A stretch of DNA of 53,738 nucleotides from the NCBI RefSeq assembly GCF_001949145.1, contig NW_019091404.1:18640-72377 (forward strand), read 5' to 3'. Both the position numbers and the translations under genes were made by a program. The first letter of the stretch is position 1, and each line of letters begins with the position of its first letter. Below are positions 1 to 13,300 of this stretch, one piece after another. Below the pieces are notes generated by a model, which worked only from the letters and a program-made list of their open reading frames with translations, searched no databases and was not told the DNA's origin. The DNA comes from Acanthaster planci (Eukaryota > Echinodermata > Asteroidea > Valvatida > Acanthasteridae).

Positions 1-1117
1 GAGATTTTGATTTGAACTTTTTTCCCAGCTAATATTAGTCCCATTGCAAGGGGTTAGTCTAATAGTCTTGAACTTTAAATTAAAAGGGGTAAAATTTTGA
101 TTTTTGCTGAAAGGTTCCCCCTCCTCTTAATCTCTCTTGGCCAAGCCCCTCCCCCTTGCGAGCACCGAGTTCGCTTGCATCCCAAGCATGCGCAAGGTCT
201 ACACACAGGGAATCAATCCCGTTGGCTAATCATTTCAAGCGAGGTCGTAGCCCTAAGATTCCGCGCCGATTTTAGCTTCGTCTCCGCTCGGGCGGGAATT
301 TTGTCATTTCCGGTCGTCGTTAGCGCACGGATATAGCCATTGGGCATTTGATAATGTGTACTGCAGTAGGCTACACCAATACGTGTGCAGACATAAAATG
401 GTAGGAATAATTCCTCTACACGTGACGCCTATTAGCTAGGCATTTGATGTCTCCGTTCACGGAAGGGAAAATCATTATCTTTTTGTCGAGGTAGACGCCA
501 CGCAACTTCGCCAAACATATTTCGTTGAGTGAGGAATGCAAGTGCAACCATGTTAGTTGATGAAATGATACAGCCTCCCCCCTCTCCACTATGGAAACAA
601 CTTTGTGATGAGCGAAAACTTGAGCAAGCAAGCTTTCCAAGAAGACCACCTACAAAAATAGCCTGATGGTCGTTTTTGGCCTGGTGAAAGTTAGTAATTT
701 AAGCGAACAAAATTAATGTTTGCACATGTGTTCCTTTTACGACATGACGACGTAATGCCCCAATGAAGGAGGTGCAATATGAGACTAATGAACGTGAAAT
801 CATTACGAACAACTTAATTCTCTACAGCATCGCACATAATTATTTTGGTGCTGTTTAGTATGCGCATTCCCACGTTCTCAGACGACTGATTTGACTCACC
901 GGCATGAAATGGTGATTCGATCTACTCGTTCGGTTGGACGAAATGAAATTCACTGAGTGAATTCATAACGCTTAATTACGTGCCCACAAAAGGTCTTCCC
1001 TTGGGTGCCATCTTTGAAAATTTGACGATCCAAATCGTAAACCGGCGTTCCAGAGTTACGTTGGAAAAATATTACGCAAAAACAAAATGTATAGGATAGT
1101 AAGCACGGGCTTGACGA

Positions 1118-1392
1118 AAGTGATGTAGTCGAGTACTTATTGAGAACCAAGTTCTCTACCAAATATTTAACTAGTTAGGAGGGAACAAAGCTGAAGTACA
1201 TCGGCATTTGATGGTACGTGCATAAAGGTAAGATTACAAAGCCTTCAGACCATCACTGTTTGATTAAAATTAACTTTTTAGGACAAAAGTACTCGGAAAG
1301 TACTCGGCCGAGTTTCTGGCTTTATTCCCTCATAACCAGTTCAGTATTTTGCGGAGAACGTTGGTACTCGGAAAGTACTCGACTACAACACT
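1118..1392. mobile_element. MITE-like element with terminal inverted repeats
   Basis: The left end (about 1119-1171) and right end (about 1339-1392) are inverted copies of each other over about 50 bases. Both begin with a form of AGTGWTGTAGTCGAGTACTT read inward. The 9-base word GCTTGACGA occurs directly outside both ends (1109-1117 and 1393-1401), as expected of a target-site duplication. A third copy of the GTACTCGGAAAGTACTCG core lies inside the element (about 1288). No transposase frame is present. The target-site size would fit hAT-like (8 bp) or Mutator-like (9 bp) elements; I cannot decide which. Confidence 0.6.
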
Positions 1393-2454
1393 GCTTGACG
1401 AGAATATGCTTTCATGTACTACGTGACGGAGTTTTTGTTCAAGCCTCGCAATTCATGCATGTTACAAAAGGCGATATTGTGAGTGTTACGCAAGGACATC
1501 ATGGGCCGCACACAACGAGGTTTGCTTAACAAGAACTCGGTGCGCGTAGCCAAATTTCGTGCAGTACTGCTATTTGTAGTAACAATCAAACCGGGCGACC
1601 GCAGTTTCTGAAAACAATATTAAAAACGGATATAGCTAGGCAAAAATTGACCACAAAGCCAATCAAGGTAAGACCCTATGTACCACATACGGAATATTAC
1701 CAAAACACATTAGAAAAACGTTAAACTCTGTCAACGTTTGATTTGATGACGTAAACGATGACGTCACACCTGCACGCCGAACGGTAAAAACAAACTTTCG
1801 ACCAATAAGACCCGACTTCAAGAAAGATCAGGGTCATCTTTGAATGAATAAATTGCCCACGGAAATTTCATCTCTCCGATTGGAAATGTCACGTTTACCC
1901 TTCAGGACTCGTAGCCAATGCGTGAGTTTCAAGCGCGCAAATTCAAATTAATCTTGCAGTCGGCAAAAGAACATGCACAAGAAACGATACACGCACACGT
2001 ATAACGGCCTTGTTGCCGGGAAATTAATTATAGATTGCGTAAAAGGACTATTCCACGACCGCAGGTGAAAAAAAGCATTCACTAACACTATTAAATGCTT
2101 GTATGGTGTTAAAAGCCATTTGGGCCCCTTCACCCTTGAAGGTGGGAGATTAAATTCAATCCGCGCGGGGATTGTTTCGTTCTCTCGCTCTCGTCCGCGC
2201 GCGGTCGGTATCTTTATCTGCATTTCCAAAGCAAGGTCGTGTAACAACGCATTACCACCCGCCGTCATTTCCGCGGCTTTCGATTGCGAATTGCCATCTC
2301 CGACTGCCGTCTCCCGGCACATGCGTCCCGGCCTGTCGTGACGTCACTATGGTTACATGACCAACACGCGAGAACAGTACAACAGAGGGATGTAGGCAAT
2401 CATAAGTTCCATAGACAATGATAGAATACCTTCATCTCACCTCCAAAGGGGGGG

Positions 2455-2645
2455 GGGGAGTTCGAGAGTTCGAGATACATGTCAAATTAAAGCATATTTC
2501 TTCATATGTCTTTTTTCCTTTTCCATTTTCGCTGAGTGGACCAACGACCCTTGCGGATATTTCTGTCTTGAGATGATCACCCTATACATACACCCACACA
2601 CACAAACCAGTCGTAAAGACAATCGCCATTTTGAAAACTGCGTGA
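2455..2645. repeat. dispersed repeat, copy 1
   Basis: This segment shares an ordered series of blocks with 21370-21510: GTTCGAGA-ACA-TCAAATTAAAG, TTTC-TCAT, GGATATTTCT, AGATCA and GCCATTTTGAAAACTG. Order and spacing are kept, in the same orientation. It has no coding potential and its ends are not sharply defined. It also carries a short CA microsatellite near 2592. Confidence 0.5.
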
Positions 2646-4787
2646 TATCTCCACTGAAAAAAATATGAAAAATAGAGCAGCAGCACATCGGGATTATCCA
2701 CTTCTAAGATGCATGTCCCCTCAGAATGATGAAATTTACATTGGCCTTTTAAAACCAGAAAGATTTCCTAACGGCATGCAGACATTGAAGTGGAACACAT
2801 TTCGAATCGCACAGATTCCAAAGACCAACATTCTTCTTGAATCAAATTTTGAAACTATGAATAAAATGCAAGGCTGAAAAGTGAACGTTTTGTTGTTTTC
2901 GTAATTTAGATCCATTATTAATGACATCTCATTAAATCAGTGGCTTTTTAATTAACAAGGATTCCTACCTAGACCAACATGTCCATTTTCAATAAATTCT
3001 AGGTCTATTGATTTTAATGACGTCCGTGGAGGCATTGAAAGTTATGAAGGATATGGGAAGCCTTCCTTTCAGAGAGAATTAGAGATAATTGAATTTTCAA
3101 TGACAGGTATATAATTATGATATGCAATCTGAACTGGTTGGTTATGTTGGGAAAAACTGGGGAATATCACATACATAATTAGCTCAGATAACGAAAATTT
3201 AAAAAGAATCTTCAAGCACGACGCGTTTTTTGTTGCAAATTGCTACTATTCAATACTAAAGATACATTTAATTTCGGATTTGTTTACTTGTTTTCAAGAG
3301 AGACAACTTGCGATATAAAGTCAGCTCAGGGCACTGAGAATATTGTTTCAGAAACTCTACTTTCAACAAATTAGGAGTATCAGAAGAAACTGAAGTCAAA
3401 TTGGCCCGATATTTTTCAAACGGTTTTTTTTTTCGTATGTAGTTCTTGTGGAATCTCATACTGCAGTACACTACATCACAAACAGATGTAGGGATCAGAC
3501 TGAAGCACCGAATGGGCTTAAACAAAAACAGGAGACGGGAAATAGGTTCGATTAAACTAACAGAAAGCTAAAAGTTTTTCCCCAATTTGCTCACTCACAT
3601 TGCGTGTCAAGATATCCCGTGAACAATTCAATTTCCCGTCCCAATAGAAGTGCACGAGTAACCGTTCAGGCCCGCCTCACAAGAGAAATCAATTATGGTA
3701 TATTATGTTGTACAAGTGTTTGGCAAAGTTGCATAATGATTGCACCGACCACGTGACGGGGGAAATCGATTTTCCTCAGGGCAAATCAATCATATTATAT
3801 GAACGTAGCTGACGGGTTTCACTGGAGATCGTGACCGCTCACAATTCATTTTTTTTGTGAATTTTCTTTGTTCGTTCGCTTTTCATTAATATCAGTGGAT
3901 TGCGGGCACACAGTGGCACGATGAACGAGCATCGGCAAGAAGCATTTATAACACTGTAATCATCCAACCAACAAACAGGTTATCGAATGGAAAAGGTTCG
4001 TTCTCCGGCAGCTCTGTCTACTCCGGAGAACCAACCGACATATTTGCCTATGGCCGTCTCGTAATTAAACAGCCTTGAAATCAGCAAGTCGTGAGAACGA
4101 CAGAGAAATAAATTATGCATTCAAACAACTGACGGACTGCTCGGGTTAAGGAAAAATCAGATCTGCCATCCAACCATCTGGCATAAGAAACTAAACAAAG
4201 CACCAGAGAGAGCCAGCAAAACGACCATCCCGCCAATAGATCGATGAACCAACCAACCAGCCAGCCCGGCGACGGTCTACCTGCCCGTCAAACTCTAGAT
4301 GGCCAATCACGACCCAAAGATCCACTTCATCAAACATGCTTCAAAAGCTTTGAAACACAAGTTACCATTGCTGGTATAGTGTGAAAAGAATCTTTCTCTC
4401 CTTGTGTAAAAAAAGAAGACAAATTCGCCTTTACTTTGTACCTGGGCTTCGAAATTGAATTCGTTGTCGTACGGGAGGTAAACATGCAAACCAACAGTGT
4501 TTGTCGGTCACGTTTTGCTTTGAAAGCAGTAGTAGACCCAGAAATATACGTGAGCAACCGTTTTTAGCACTTGGCGATAATATGTTGATTCAATTTACAG
4601 GTTCGGTAAAATCGTCTGACCCAGAAATTATTTTTGCACTCCGCAGAACATTTTTATAAAGAAAACGCACGATGGGAGGCTGTTTCTGAGTGTGGAAAAA
4701 GAATTTGCCGAATTAACATTTTGAGGTACGCGAAAACCGTTTCGCTCAACTTGATCACAATCGTCAGCAGAATAAATGACCGTCGCG

Positions 4788-4804
4788 CTCTCTCTCTCTC
4801 TCTC
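4788..4804 (+). repeat. TC microsatellite
   Basis: Uninterrupted alternating CT dinucleotides, about eight and a half units, in the non-coding upstream region. Confidence 0.85.
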
Positions 4805-5030
4805 ATACGTAGACCGTGAGAATGGCACTGTCGGTGATTTCTACATTGATTTACGCGTTAATGCAAGAGATAAGAATACATGTATATACGATACTTTTCT
4901 TTGCATAAAAGTGACTGAAATTCGCACCATGTACGTACGTGCACATAGGTACATGTACCATGAAAGAGTTCACCCATCTGCGTTTACTTCGGTTTCACAA
5001 CGCCGATGACGGATCCGACACTTTAAAGGG

Positions 5031-5097
5031 TTTGCATGGCTGCCATCTTGCAGGTCGGCGCTTTTGTGGCACAAGGTATGCACAAAGGAGGTTTACA
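5031..5097 (+). repeat. half copy of the TTGCATGGCTGCCATC foldback repeat
   Basis: About 65 bases match the left arm and loop of the foldback at 48067-48177 (shared TTGCATGGCTGCCATCTTGC, then GTATGCAC-AAGGAG). The matching right arm is not recognisable here, so this looks like a truncated or decayed copy. Confidence 0.55.
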
Positions 5098-6396
5098 AGA
5101 CTACTGGGGTCCTGGGTTCAGGTCCCCGGAGCTTTGATGCCTCGTAACCCACAGTTCCAAGTCCTCAGTCCCACAGGATAAACCTACACAGGCGTGCCAT
5201 CACGCCATGAAATGGAAAAATGGTTCGGCAAGAGCACTGATAATATGAATACATGGCTTAACACGATTGAAGCAAATAAGCAAGTTCTAATATACGATGT
5301 AGGCCTACATATATTTTTCTCTGCGTCGAAAAAACTCCGAGATACGGCGGATGTAGTGTGGTGGACAGTTACAGAGGTACATATTTCTTTTACGTAAAAG
5401 CCTATTCTTTGGGCAAGAAATAGTTTGCCCTTCGAGATAATACGATCTTCCGACTTCACCGACTTCGAGTTATCATAACTTTTGTTGGCTTGGAAAATAG
5501 GGCAAAAGCTGCTGCACGGCTCACGCAGGACAATCATCCAGCCCGCAAAAATTATTAAACTCGAGGACTTAAAATTCATTTCTATGATGACACTCGTTAG
5601 CATTAGGACTATTAAGTTTAGTGGAACCATTGACACACATGCTGTGTGGGCGCTTCAGCACGCAGTACGATGACCTTCGTGGTTCGATCATTAGCGCTGT
5701 GGTGCGGCTTACACGCCGACTTTATGTCCTATTATTTGCTGCGTTTTTGCGTGCTGCCGCTCATACACCGTGCGGCTTACATTCCAAACATTGAGGTACA
5801 TTCTTTTAACTGTCCTTCTGATTTTTCCCCCCGGAACTTAATTTCAAAATATAAGATCAGGCATGAACAAATTAGCTCTGGTAGAACTCAACAAAAAGCG
5901 GCACCCGAGTAAATTAAATTGAAATCCACACTTCACTTTCGGATGGATTGCATTTCAGAATATTAACAGCTACACGAAACACTAAAAATCGAATTTGAGT
6001 AACCATTCAGTAATCAAATGGGAAATGAGCACCTCGTATGCAGTTATACGCCGTTGATGATTTACGTTAAATTTAATGCAAATCGAAACGATCTGCGAAA
6101 AATGAGCTCTGACGAGTCAAGCCCGCACGCGCACAGCGGAAAGACGCCGCTTCAATCGCGGGAAACAGATCCGTTTTTCGTTTGGAGACTGACTTCACAA
6201 AATCGTTTCCATGGGAGCGGAGATGCATACGATTACCGTCCCCAGGGGAACAGGTTTTTATATGCGGTGGGTCAGCATCAACTTTATAGAGACTGTCAGG
6301 AATCCGTCTCGCATATTTCTGAATGGTAATTACCGTTTAATGGCAAAGCACGGATAGTGACAAAAAAGACGGATGACCTCCTGCTAACGCGAGATG

Positions 6397-6571
6397 AATA
6401 CAGTCAATTCACAGTGAAACGCCCAAAGAGTCTGCAACGCGTTGGCCACTCACAACGCGCGAAATTTGTCGACCTTTTCCGAACGCGCATCGGGTCGACA
6501 TATTTCGCGCACTTTGATTGGCCAATGCGTTGCAAACTCTTTATGGCGCACTATTGTGAATCGCCCGTATT
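6397..6571. mobile_element. foldback (MITE-like) element with arms of about 75 bp
   Basis: Bases 6397-6472 and 6495-6571 are inverted copies of each other with a loop of about 20 bases. The inner 50 bases are nearly perfect: AAAGAGT-TGCAACGC-TTGGCCA on one side, its complement on the other, closing at GTCGAC. The outer ends read TAC-G-C-ATTCACA inward on both sides, consistent with a TA-flanked Tc1/mariner-type MITE, though the class is inference. No frame encodes a transposase. Confidence 0.6.
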
Positions 6572-7154
6572 AAATATATTACAATTTTTCGACCAGTAAT
6601 GCGATTCAACTCCAGCCGAGACAACACTGCTGCCTGCTGGCTTTGTATACAATTAATGCAACAAAGGTGCCGCCAGTAAATATTCCTTGAAGGTTTCATG
6701 GAGCTGAGATGTTTGGGGAGTGCTGCTTGATGATTAAATCGTGTAAAAAGTTATTGAAGTGCAGTTGAATCCACAATGTTCAAACAACAACATTTTGAAC
6801 GGTCTCTACTATTTCCACTGAGACGCGGAATCTTTGCGTCATTTCCCGTCAGGAATCAAAGTTTTGCCCCACTCCTGTGGAGCTTACCGCACATTTCACA
6901 CAACCAAAATAACAGGCGCTGTGAAAGATGTAACCAGGCATCAAGGGACCCGGCTTGCGAAACAACACGCGATGGGAAAATCCATTTTCATATCGACAGT
7001 CGAGTCGAGTTGCCCCAGGAACGAGTCGCTGCACGCCACCCCCGCGGGAGTGAATCGTGCCGGTCCGAGCGGCACGCACCCCCGCATAATCAAGGGAGAG
7101 GGACGCGGTATGCGCATCGTAGATTGGGAGCTCTGCCCGAGATCGGATTTTCAT

Positions 7155-7160
7155 TATAAA
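7155..7160 (+). promoter_or_regulatory. candidate TATA box of the receptor gene
   Basis: TATAAA lies 164 bases upstream of the receptor start codon, at the edge of a GC-rich block that continues into exon 1. If used, it would give a 5' UTR of roughly 140 nt. Position and match are the only evidence; a CpG-rich TATA-less start is equally possible. Confidence 0.3.
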
Positions 7161-7323
7161 ATTACAAGCTGAGCCGACAAGGCTGCCGAACAGGTTATTC
7201 GGAGGTATAGGAGCGCTTGGCGACGCGACGAGTTGTGTTTAGTCGATAAAAAGCTCAACGGAGAGGAGGGCGAGCATTGCAGGTGTTGCAATTGGGGAAT
7301 CAGGAGCCGACAGCGCCGTCACC

Positions 7324-10300
7324 ATGCCTTCACCATTCTCGCGTGCCAATGCCGCGCGATCATCGGCCGTGATGTTTCTCCTGTTCCAGCTTCGTTTGGG
7401 AGCGGTTATGGCCAACGGTGCAGCGACCACGCCCGTGTGGAACGTGGGTCGGAACGGGAATCGTTCAGACCCGCCCCGACCGCTGGACGTGGTTGCACTC
7501 GGCGAAGGGACCGAGGACGGGGAAGAGAACGTCGTCGCGGCGGTGGAGCCCGGGGATGTCGTCCTAGGGGGACTGTTCATGATCCACCAAGCGGGCGAGG
7601 GGGGCGAGTGCGGGGCGCTGGCCAACCAGATGGGCCTGCAGGCACTGGAGGCCATGCTATACACGGTGGACGCCATCAACAACTCCACCTTCCTGCCGGG
7701 ATTTAAACTGGGCGTCCGGGCGCTGGACGACTGCAACCAGGAGTCCCGGTCGCTGGAGCGGTCACTGGAGTTTGTGCGCCGGCCCGTCTGCGAGAACGAC
7801 TCTGGGGTCGGGCAGGGTCAGGGACAGAGTCCCGAGTCGGCCCAGGTAGTGGGCGTGGTGGGCTCTGCCTCCAGCCTCAGTTCCATCACGGTGGCCAACT
7901 TGCTGAAACTGTTCAAGATGCCACAGGTAAGTTGAAGTGGGAAGTTGGGCTTTTCCAACTTTCAGAAACTTCAAAATACTCAGCTCCTTTGAGTAGAAAT
8001 CAACCGTTAGTGATTTTTGCATACTCAGCATAATTGGCTTGCCAGTCGAAACAAAAGTCGTGCTGTTATTAAGCTATCCATTGCCTCTTACTGAAATTAA
8101 ATGAGAACCACCATCTTCAATTAGTGGACTTTTCTTCCGCTGAGCAGTTGTGGAAAGGCAAAGGGCCAATCCCATTATAATGGATGCCCCCAAATGTTGC
8201 CTCAACAGGCGGGAGTTCTGCTTTAAAAAGCCGCATCACTAAACACGTGCTGCAAGTTTTCTTGTTTCCTTCCCTTTTTCTTTCTTAAAATCAATTTCTG
8301 CTTAGCCACTTTGCTAGGCTGGTTACATTTATGATACATGGACCCAACTCACTGAGCGTCTGTACTCGAAGCGCTTGTCCGAAAACAGGTCTTCTCTCGT
8401 CAGCCGCTCCACAAAAGATCAAAAATAACACATGAAACGAAGCTCGAATCCCACCCCAAAACGCAATCTAATAAAGCGCCTTCCCATGGGGGTATTTGCA
8501 CTCCCTCGAACTGGAATCAATTTATTGTTTTCACTCTATCAAAAATTCCCCCACGCATGCGGTAAAATGACGATTTATCACTGAAGCACAAGGTTAAACA
8601 CTAACAGACACGACATATCGCTTTTCACTGACAACCGTTATAGTCAGCGGTATGATAAACGAGTCGTCGGGGTTGTCAATTAATTCCTAGAGCGAGAAAA
8701 GGAAGAACGCGTCTACCCTCGTGTCTTCCCCCAGGATGGCCGACAATGTTTTCCCGGGGGCTCGCTCAAATGAAATGCATGTCGGTTCGGGAAAACAAAG
8801 TCCAAAAATTTATTGGTTCGCTATTAAGATACGACGAAGAGGAAGTTTTGAAAATTAGAAGAGCCTACCTTTTTTTGCGGAATGACACGGTGCTAACAGT
8901 TTGCAACACACATTCTGGGCATCAATTAATGCTGTTTTTTTGTGATACGCCACCAAGGGCGTCAATCCGTTATGAAAAGTAGGGGGGAATAGCCCTGATC
9001 AGAACAAATGCGAGTGCGAAGTCCTGAGCGGCGTAGGGTCCGGGGCCTGTGGAGTATATAGTAGATGCTTGGTGGTGTCATCCGAGACAATTTCTAGCTA
9101 TTTCGCCATTTTTTGTAACAAATTCGTTTGCAAGGTTATACATTTTCCGGGGCCCGTGGAGTATACAATAGATGCCCTGTGGTGTGATCCCAGACAACTT
9201 CTGGCTACTTCAGCCATTTTTTTAACAAATGTTTTTGCAAGATTATACATTTTCATTTAAGTTTTGAAAAAAAGTGTGCAATGGTGGTGCGCACACTTGT
9301 TATATATTAGCGAAACGCGTGAATTTTTACAGTGATCGGACAACGAACATCCTGCGATATGCGCCGAATGCGCTGAATATACGGTTATGACAGACTTGAA
9401 CTTCGCTGGTGCGGACGGGAACTTTCTACAAGAAGCTTGCTGCGCTGGGTTTTTTCCTCTGCATGAATGCAACACTTGCATTAAGTTGGGAATTTCGAGA
9501 CCAGTGTGGTTAAATCCTCCAAATTAATCAAAAAAGAAAGAATTACATATATTTAAACTCAACCTGCTTTGGCACAAAAATATAAGTACCGAACTTATAT
9601 GTGGAAAGCTGACCTGCCGACTGCAGTCGAGGAAAACTTGCCGAGACGAACCCAATCAAACACAAGGCAGCAAAACATTTGACGAGGTTAATGCTAATTG
9701 CATTTATTACACAAACAGGTCCTGTAAAGGAAACAGTCTTGTAACTCTTCTTTGCCGAGTTCATTTCTGTTACCTTGGCAACGGTGTCTGTAAAGTGGGG
9801 ACGCAATAAAAAATATCAAAACCAATTACGAAAAATATCAGCAAAAGAATCGAGAAAAATCCATCCGCCATCTTGGAAAAATCCACCATCTTTTAGGCCT
9901 AACCAGGGGCTGTCTCCGTCCATAAAAACGGTCAAGATTCGAAAACTCTTCTTGGGCCGTGTCCGAAACGGGCTTCCAGAGCTACGGCTAGGTCTATTAT
10001 CTGCGCGTCTCAACGTATTTTCAATGGAGTGAAGACCTAGACCTAGCTCTAGACAACAGAGTCGGTTGCAGCCTAGTTTGTACAGGTACCAATCCATTCT
10101 TGTAATCGTATCTTCAAGAAGCCCCCCTCCCTTGGTAATGGCTACAACACCCTACCGCCCCGGGCAACTGTTTGTACAAACACTGCATAATGCCTACGAA
10201 TTCCGTCATTACCGGGGGGCACTTCGAGTGCGGCGGTCTCGTGCTCCGATTGGTCTCTGCCGACAATCGATTAAGTCGAGTTCCCAATCTTTTATTATTT

Positions 10301-13300
10301 AAGAACGTGAACATAAGTCGCAAGTAGATGGGTAGCGGGGCAGTTTTGTGCTCGTAATACGTGTAGTTACTTCAAGCTTATCTGCTCGTCAAGTCGTGAC
10401 GTTTCTCTGACGTAAAGTGGCTCGAACGTGGAAGCATCAACTGTCATGGGACACCGTGCGTCTGGGGGCTGGACTTGGTCGTCGCTGTTGGCTACCTCTC
10501 TCCCGGGGTCGGTTACCTCGTCCCCGTTGGCACAGGTAGCACGCACCCACATTCATTCCACTTGGCTCCGCGCTGCCGTTGACCGTGGAAGAAGAGCCCA
10601 TCAGGATCGGTTGTTGTGACGTATGTACCGGGCGGTTCCAGCGTAACTGCGCAATAAAAATAGGAAGCTCGTCAAATCGATGCCACCAATGCAACATGGT
10701 ACAAACTCACCTTTTCAATACAATGTAGTGGGTCTTAGTAAACGCGTATCAGCGAACAGGACACACATAGCTTGCAAATACGGGTTTGGCAATACATGTA
10801 GCTATGACGGCCACTTCGGGACATACCACAAAATTGTAAAGGGACACTAAAATGGTACCACTGATGTCGTTTAATGAGTGATTGCATCGGTTGACGAGGA
10901 TGAAATGGCACTTCTAAGACACTACTCTCTGCAGATTCCAACCCGTCTTGTATTAACACAAATACTTCTTTTGCAACGTCACTAAATTCTTCAAGCACTA
11001 CATTTGGCAAACCATATAGCTGGTGGCTGGTGGTAAGTTCACATAAAACGTTCGAAATACCACGCTGCTGTAGTAAGCAGGCGATGACAACACTATAGCA
11101 CTTACTGTACTAAAATGAAAAAAGTACCTGTTGAATGGCAATAGTCTTGAATGTTCCCGGGGGGGGGGAACTGTTGCCAACCGTCGTGACATAGAATGTT
11201 GGCTAACTTTGACCAGCAATATAAGATGCCATTAATGTTTGTGAGTGAAAAAGTCCGTTTTTTTCCAGGCCTTCATTTCATTAACCTTAACAGTCCCAAA
11301 TCCTCCAATTTCAATACGACTTTACGTACACCCTTGTGGGTTAGGGTTAAACTATCAATTTATATTCTGCTGCAATTACCGCTACTGCAAACAAAACTTC
11401 CTTAGTATACGACACAAACCTGGATATAGTGCATACTCTTTTGATACGTCTTTTAAATGAAATGCAACTGACGAGTGTGCAAAGGGGTAGTGATTTTTAC
11501 TTTCTGTTAAAGGCCCAGGGTAGTTCATGTATCATAATATACCAGGCAAGATATGGGGCGGAAGGTTACCCCCCCCCATGTCCAATCCCTGTACATACTG
11601 TAGACTATTGTTACCTAACACATCCCCCCTAGAAGTCTGTAAAGAATTCCTGAGATGCCGATCAAACAATGGCCAACACAAAGGCGGGGGGGTGGGTTCT
11701 CTCCGTCCCATATCTTGCTTCAAATGTGTAATAAACGGACACCACATGAAAAAGACCCTTCCAAGTGGTACACAGATGCATGGGTAGTGTGGGACGGATC
11801 ACATAGTAAATCGGTAAAGCTTTTTGTGCGTCCTGGCGACCGCAACACCATTTTGAGAGGTAGGTTTGTGCGCTGAAAGCTACAGCCTGGGCCCCTCCTG
11901 AACAAATACGTCCACGGCAGGAAGACGTTCACCTGCAGCCTGTGTGCACGGTGAAGAGTATTTAACTTTCTCAACGCGCCGCGCTGCCGTGCGAAGATCG
12001 CCCTTCTGTTGGCAAAACAATCTTCTTCCACTCAAATGGGAATTCATGACCGGCGAATTCCGCGTGTGCAAGTGCGAGAGCTGGCCGAAAATTTCCTTGA
12101 GCCGCTGAGACCATGGTAACAATATGAATAATAATGTCGCGACCCAGTCCAATTTGGGAGCAACAATTGAATACGTTTGGCTGATCGCTACCGTGTTTTT
12201 TTTAAATGGGGGGGGGCAGCAATAAGTGGAGAAAAACCCCAAGATGTCTCGATCAGCTGTTCAGCGAATTAAACCACAAAACACGCTTGCTCTTAGGAGC
12301 GAGTGAGTTTTCATGAGCGGTCAAGTAAATGCGTAACACACCAGCCGAATGTTAAACTTCCATGAGTTCGCTTAATATGCCTTCAAAAACTCGGACACTG
12401 AGCGGCCTGATATGCAAAACTCTTATTACATCCACAACCTGAAACGGTTCAAAGCCGCTCAATGGCACGTAAGTATCCCCTCAGTTCGACGAGGGATAGG
12501 TATGCATCCTGCGTAAAGCCCAACCGTGCTTGATTTCACACGTAGGCCAAGAGAAAAGAGAAGCCTTTGTGAGATACAAATCAGGGACGATCGGAGGACT
12601 CTCTGGGGACTGCAAACGTACACCTCTCTGCACGGTCGAAGGAAGACCGCGTCAGGCAGACGATCTTCAGCTTTTGATATCGCCATTGAAATTAAGAACA
12701 CTCGCCAATAATTTGAGAGGCGCCGAACAGCGGGCACGGGGACATTCATCGCAAGTCAACACACAATCAAGTCTCAGAGTTCCTTTTTGAAGACCGACGC
12801 CGCTTTCTCCCCGACCGTTACGATGTAACAGTACCCTCTCGAAGAGCGTACGTGACCAACCGTGCATGCCCGATGAGAGTCCAAATTCGTTACATTTCAT
12901 TGTTCACTTCATTAATTGACAATATGGTTGCTTTTAACAAACACGTGTACAGTGTACATTACTTTGTAAGTGATACTGTTGCACGGGCGACGTAATCTCA
13001 ATACGTCAAAAATTAAAAAAAAAATTAGAAAAACCACAAAAAGATAAGGCTTCCGGATAATGAATTACATTTCCAAGAATGTCCGAGGGGCTGACGGTGG
13101 AGTGGGATAATGAAGCCAAGTTCGCGGAGAGTTCAGGCCCCATTCAGGTCCGAGGCAAGATGGGTCAAAGCTGACATCTGAACCCCGCCAACACTGACGA
13201 CAAGTTGCTGTTATATCAATCAAAAATATTAATACGATCGACGCGATTGTAAAAAAAAGTCACGCCGCCGCCGATTACGAACCGGCGGCGTTGCCCGTCG

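Larger units (their letters stand above)
1..7150. other. non-coding region upstream of the receptor gene
   Basis: No exon of a recognisable gene was found here on either strand. The open frames are short, mostly overlap each other on both strands, and show no domain or conserved motif. The stretch does hold a terminal-inverted-repeat element (1118-1392), a dispersed repeat (about 2455-2645), a TC microsatellite (4788-4804), one arm of a foldback repeat (5031-5097) and a long foldback (6397-6571). Two canonical CRE words TGACGTCA lie at 1759 and 2339. The rest is AT-rich sequence in which I see nothing specific. Confidence 0.6.

Noticed and set aside
5095-5135. GGGTTCAGGTCCC, similar to a tRNA T-arm or SINE B box
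   Set aside because: No matching A box, acceptor stem or anticodon arm could be found at the right distance upstream.
10428-10697. GC-rich open frames on both strands in receptor intron 1
   Set aside because: No domain, no convincing splice sites, and equal openness on both strands, as expected of a GC-rich patch.
12108-12121. Possible X-box GAGACCATGGTAAC
   Set aside because: One constrained position is wrong (A in place of T at the second base), so it is not counted as a full match.
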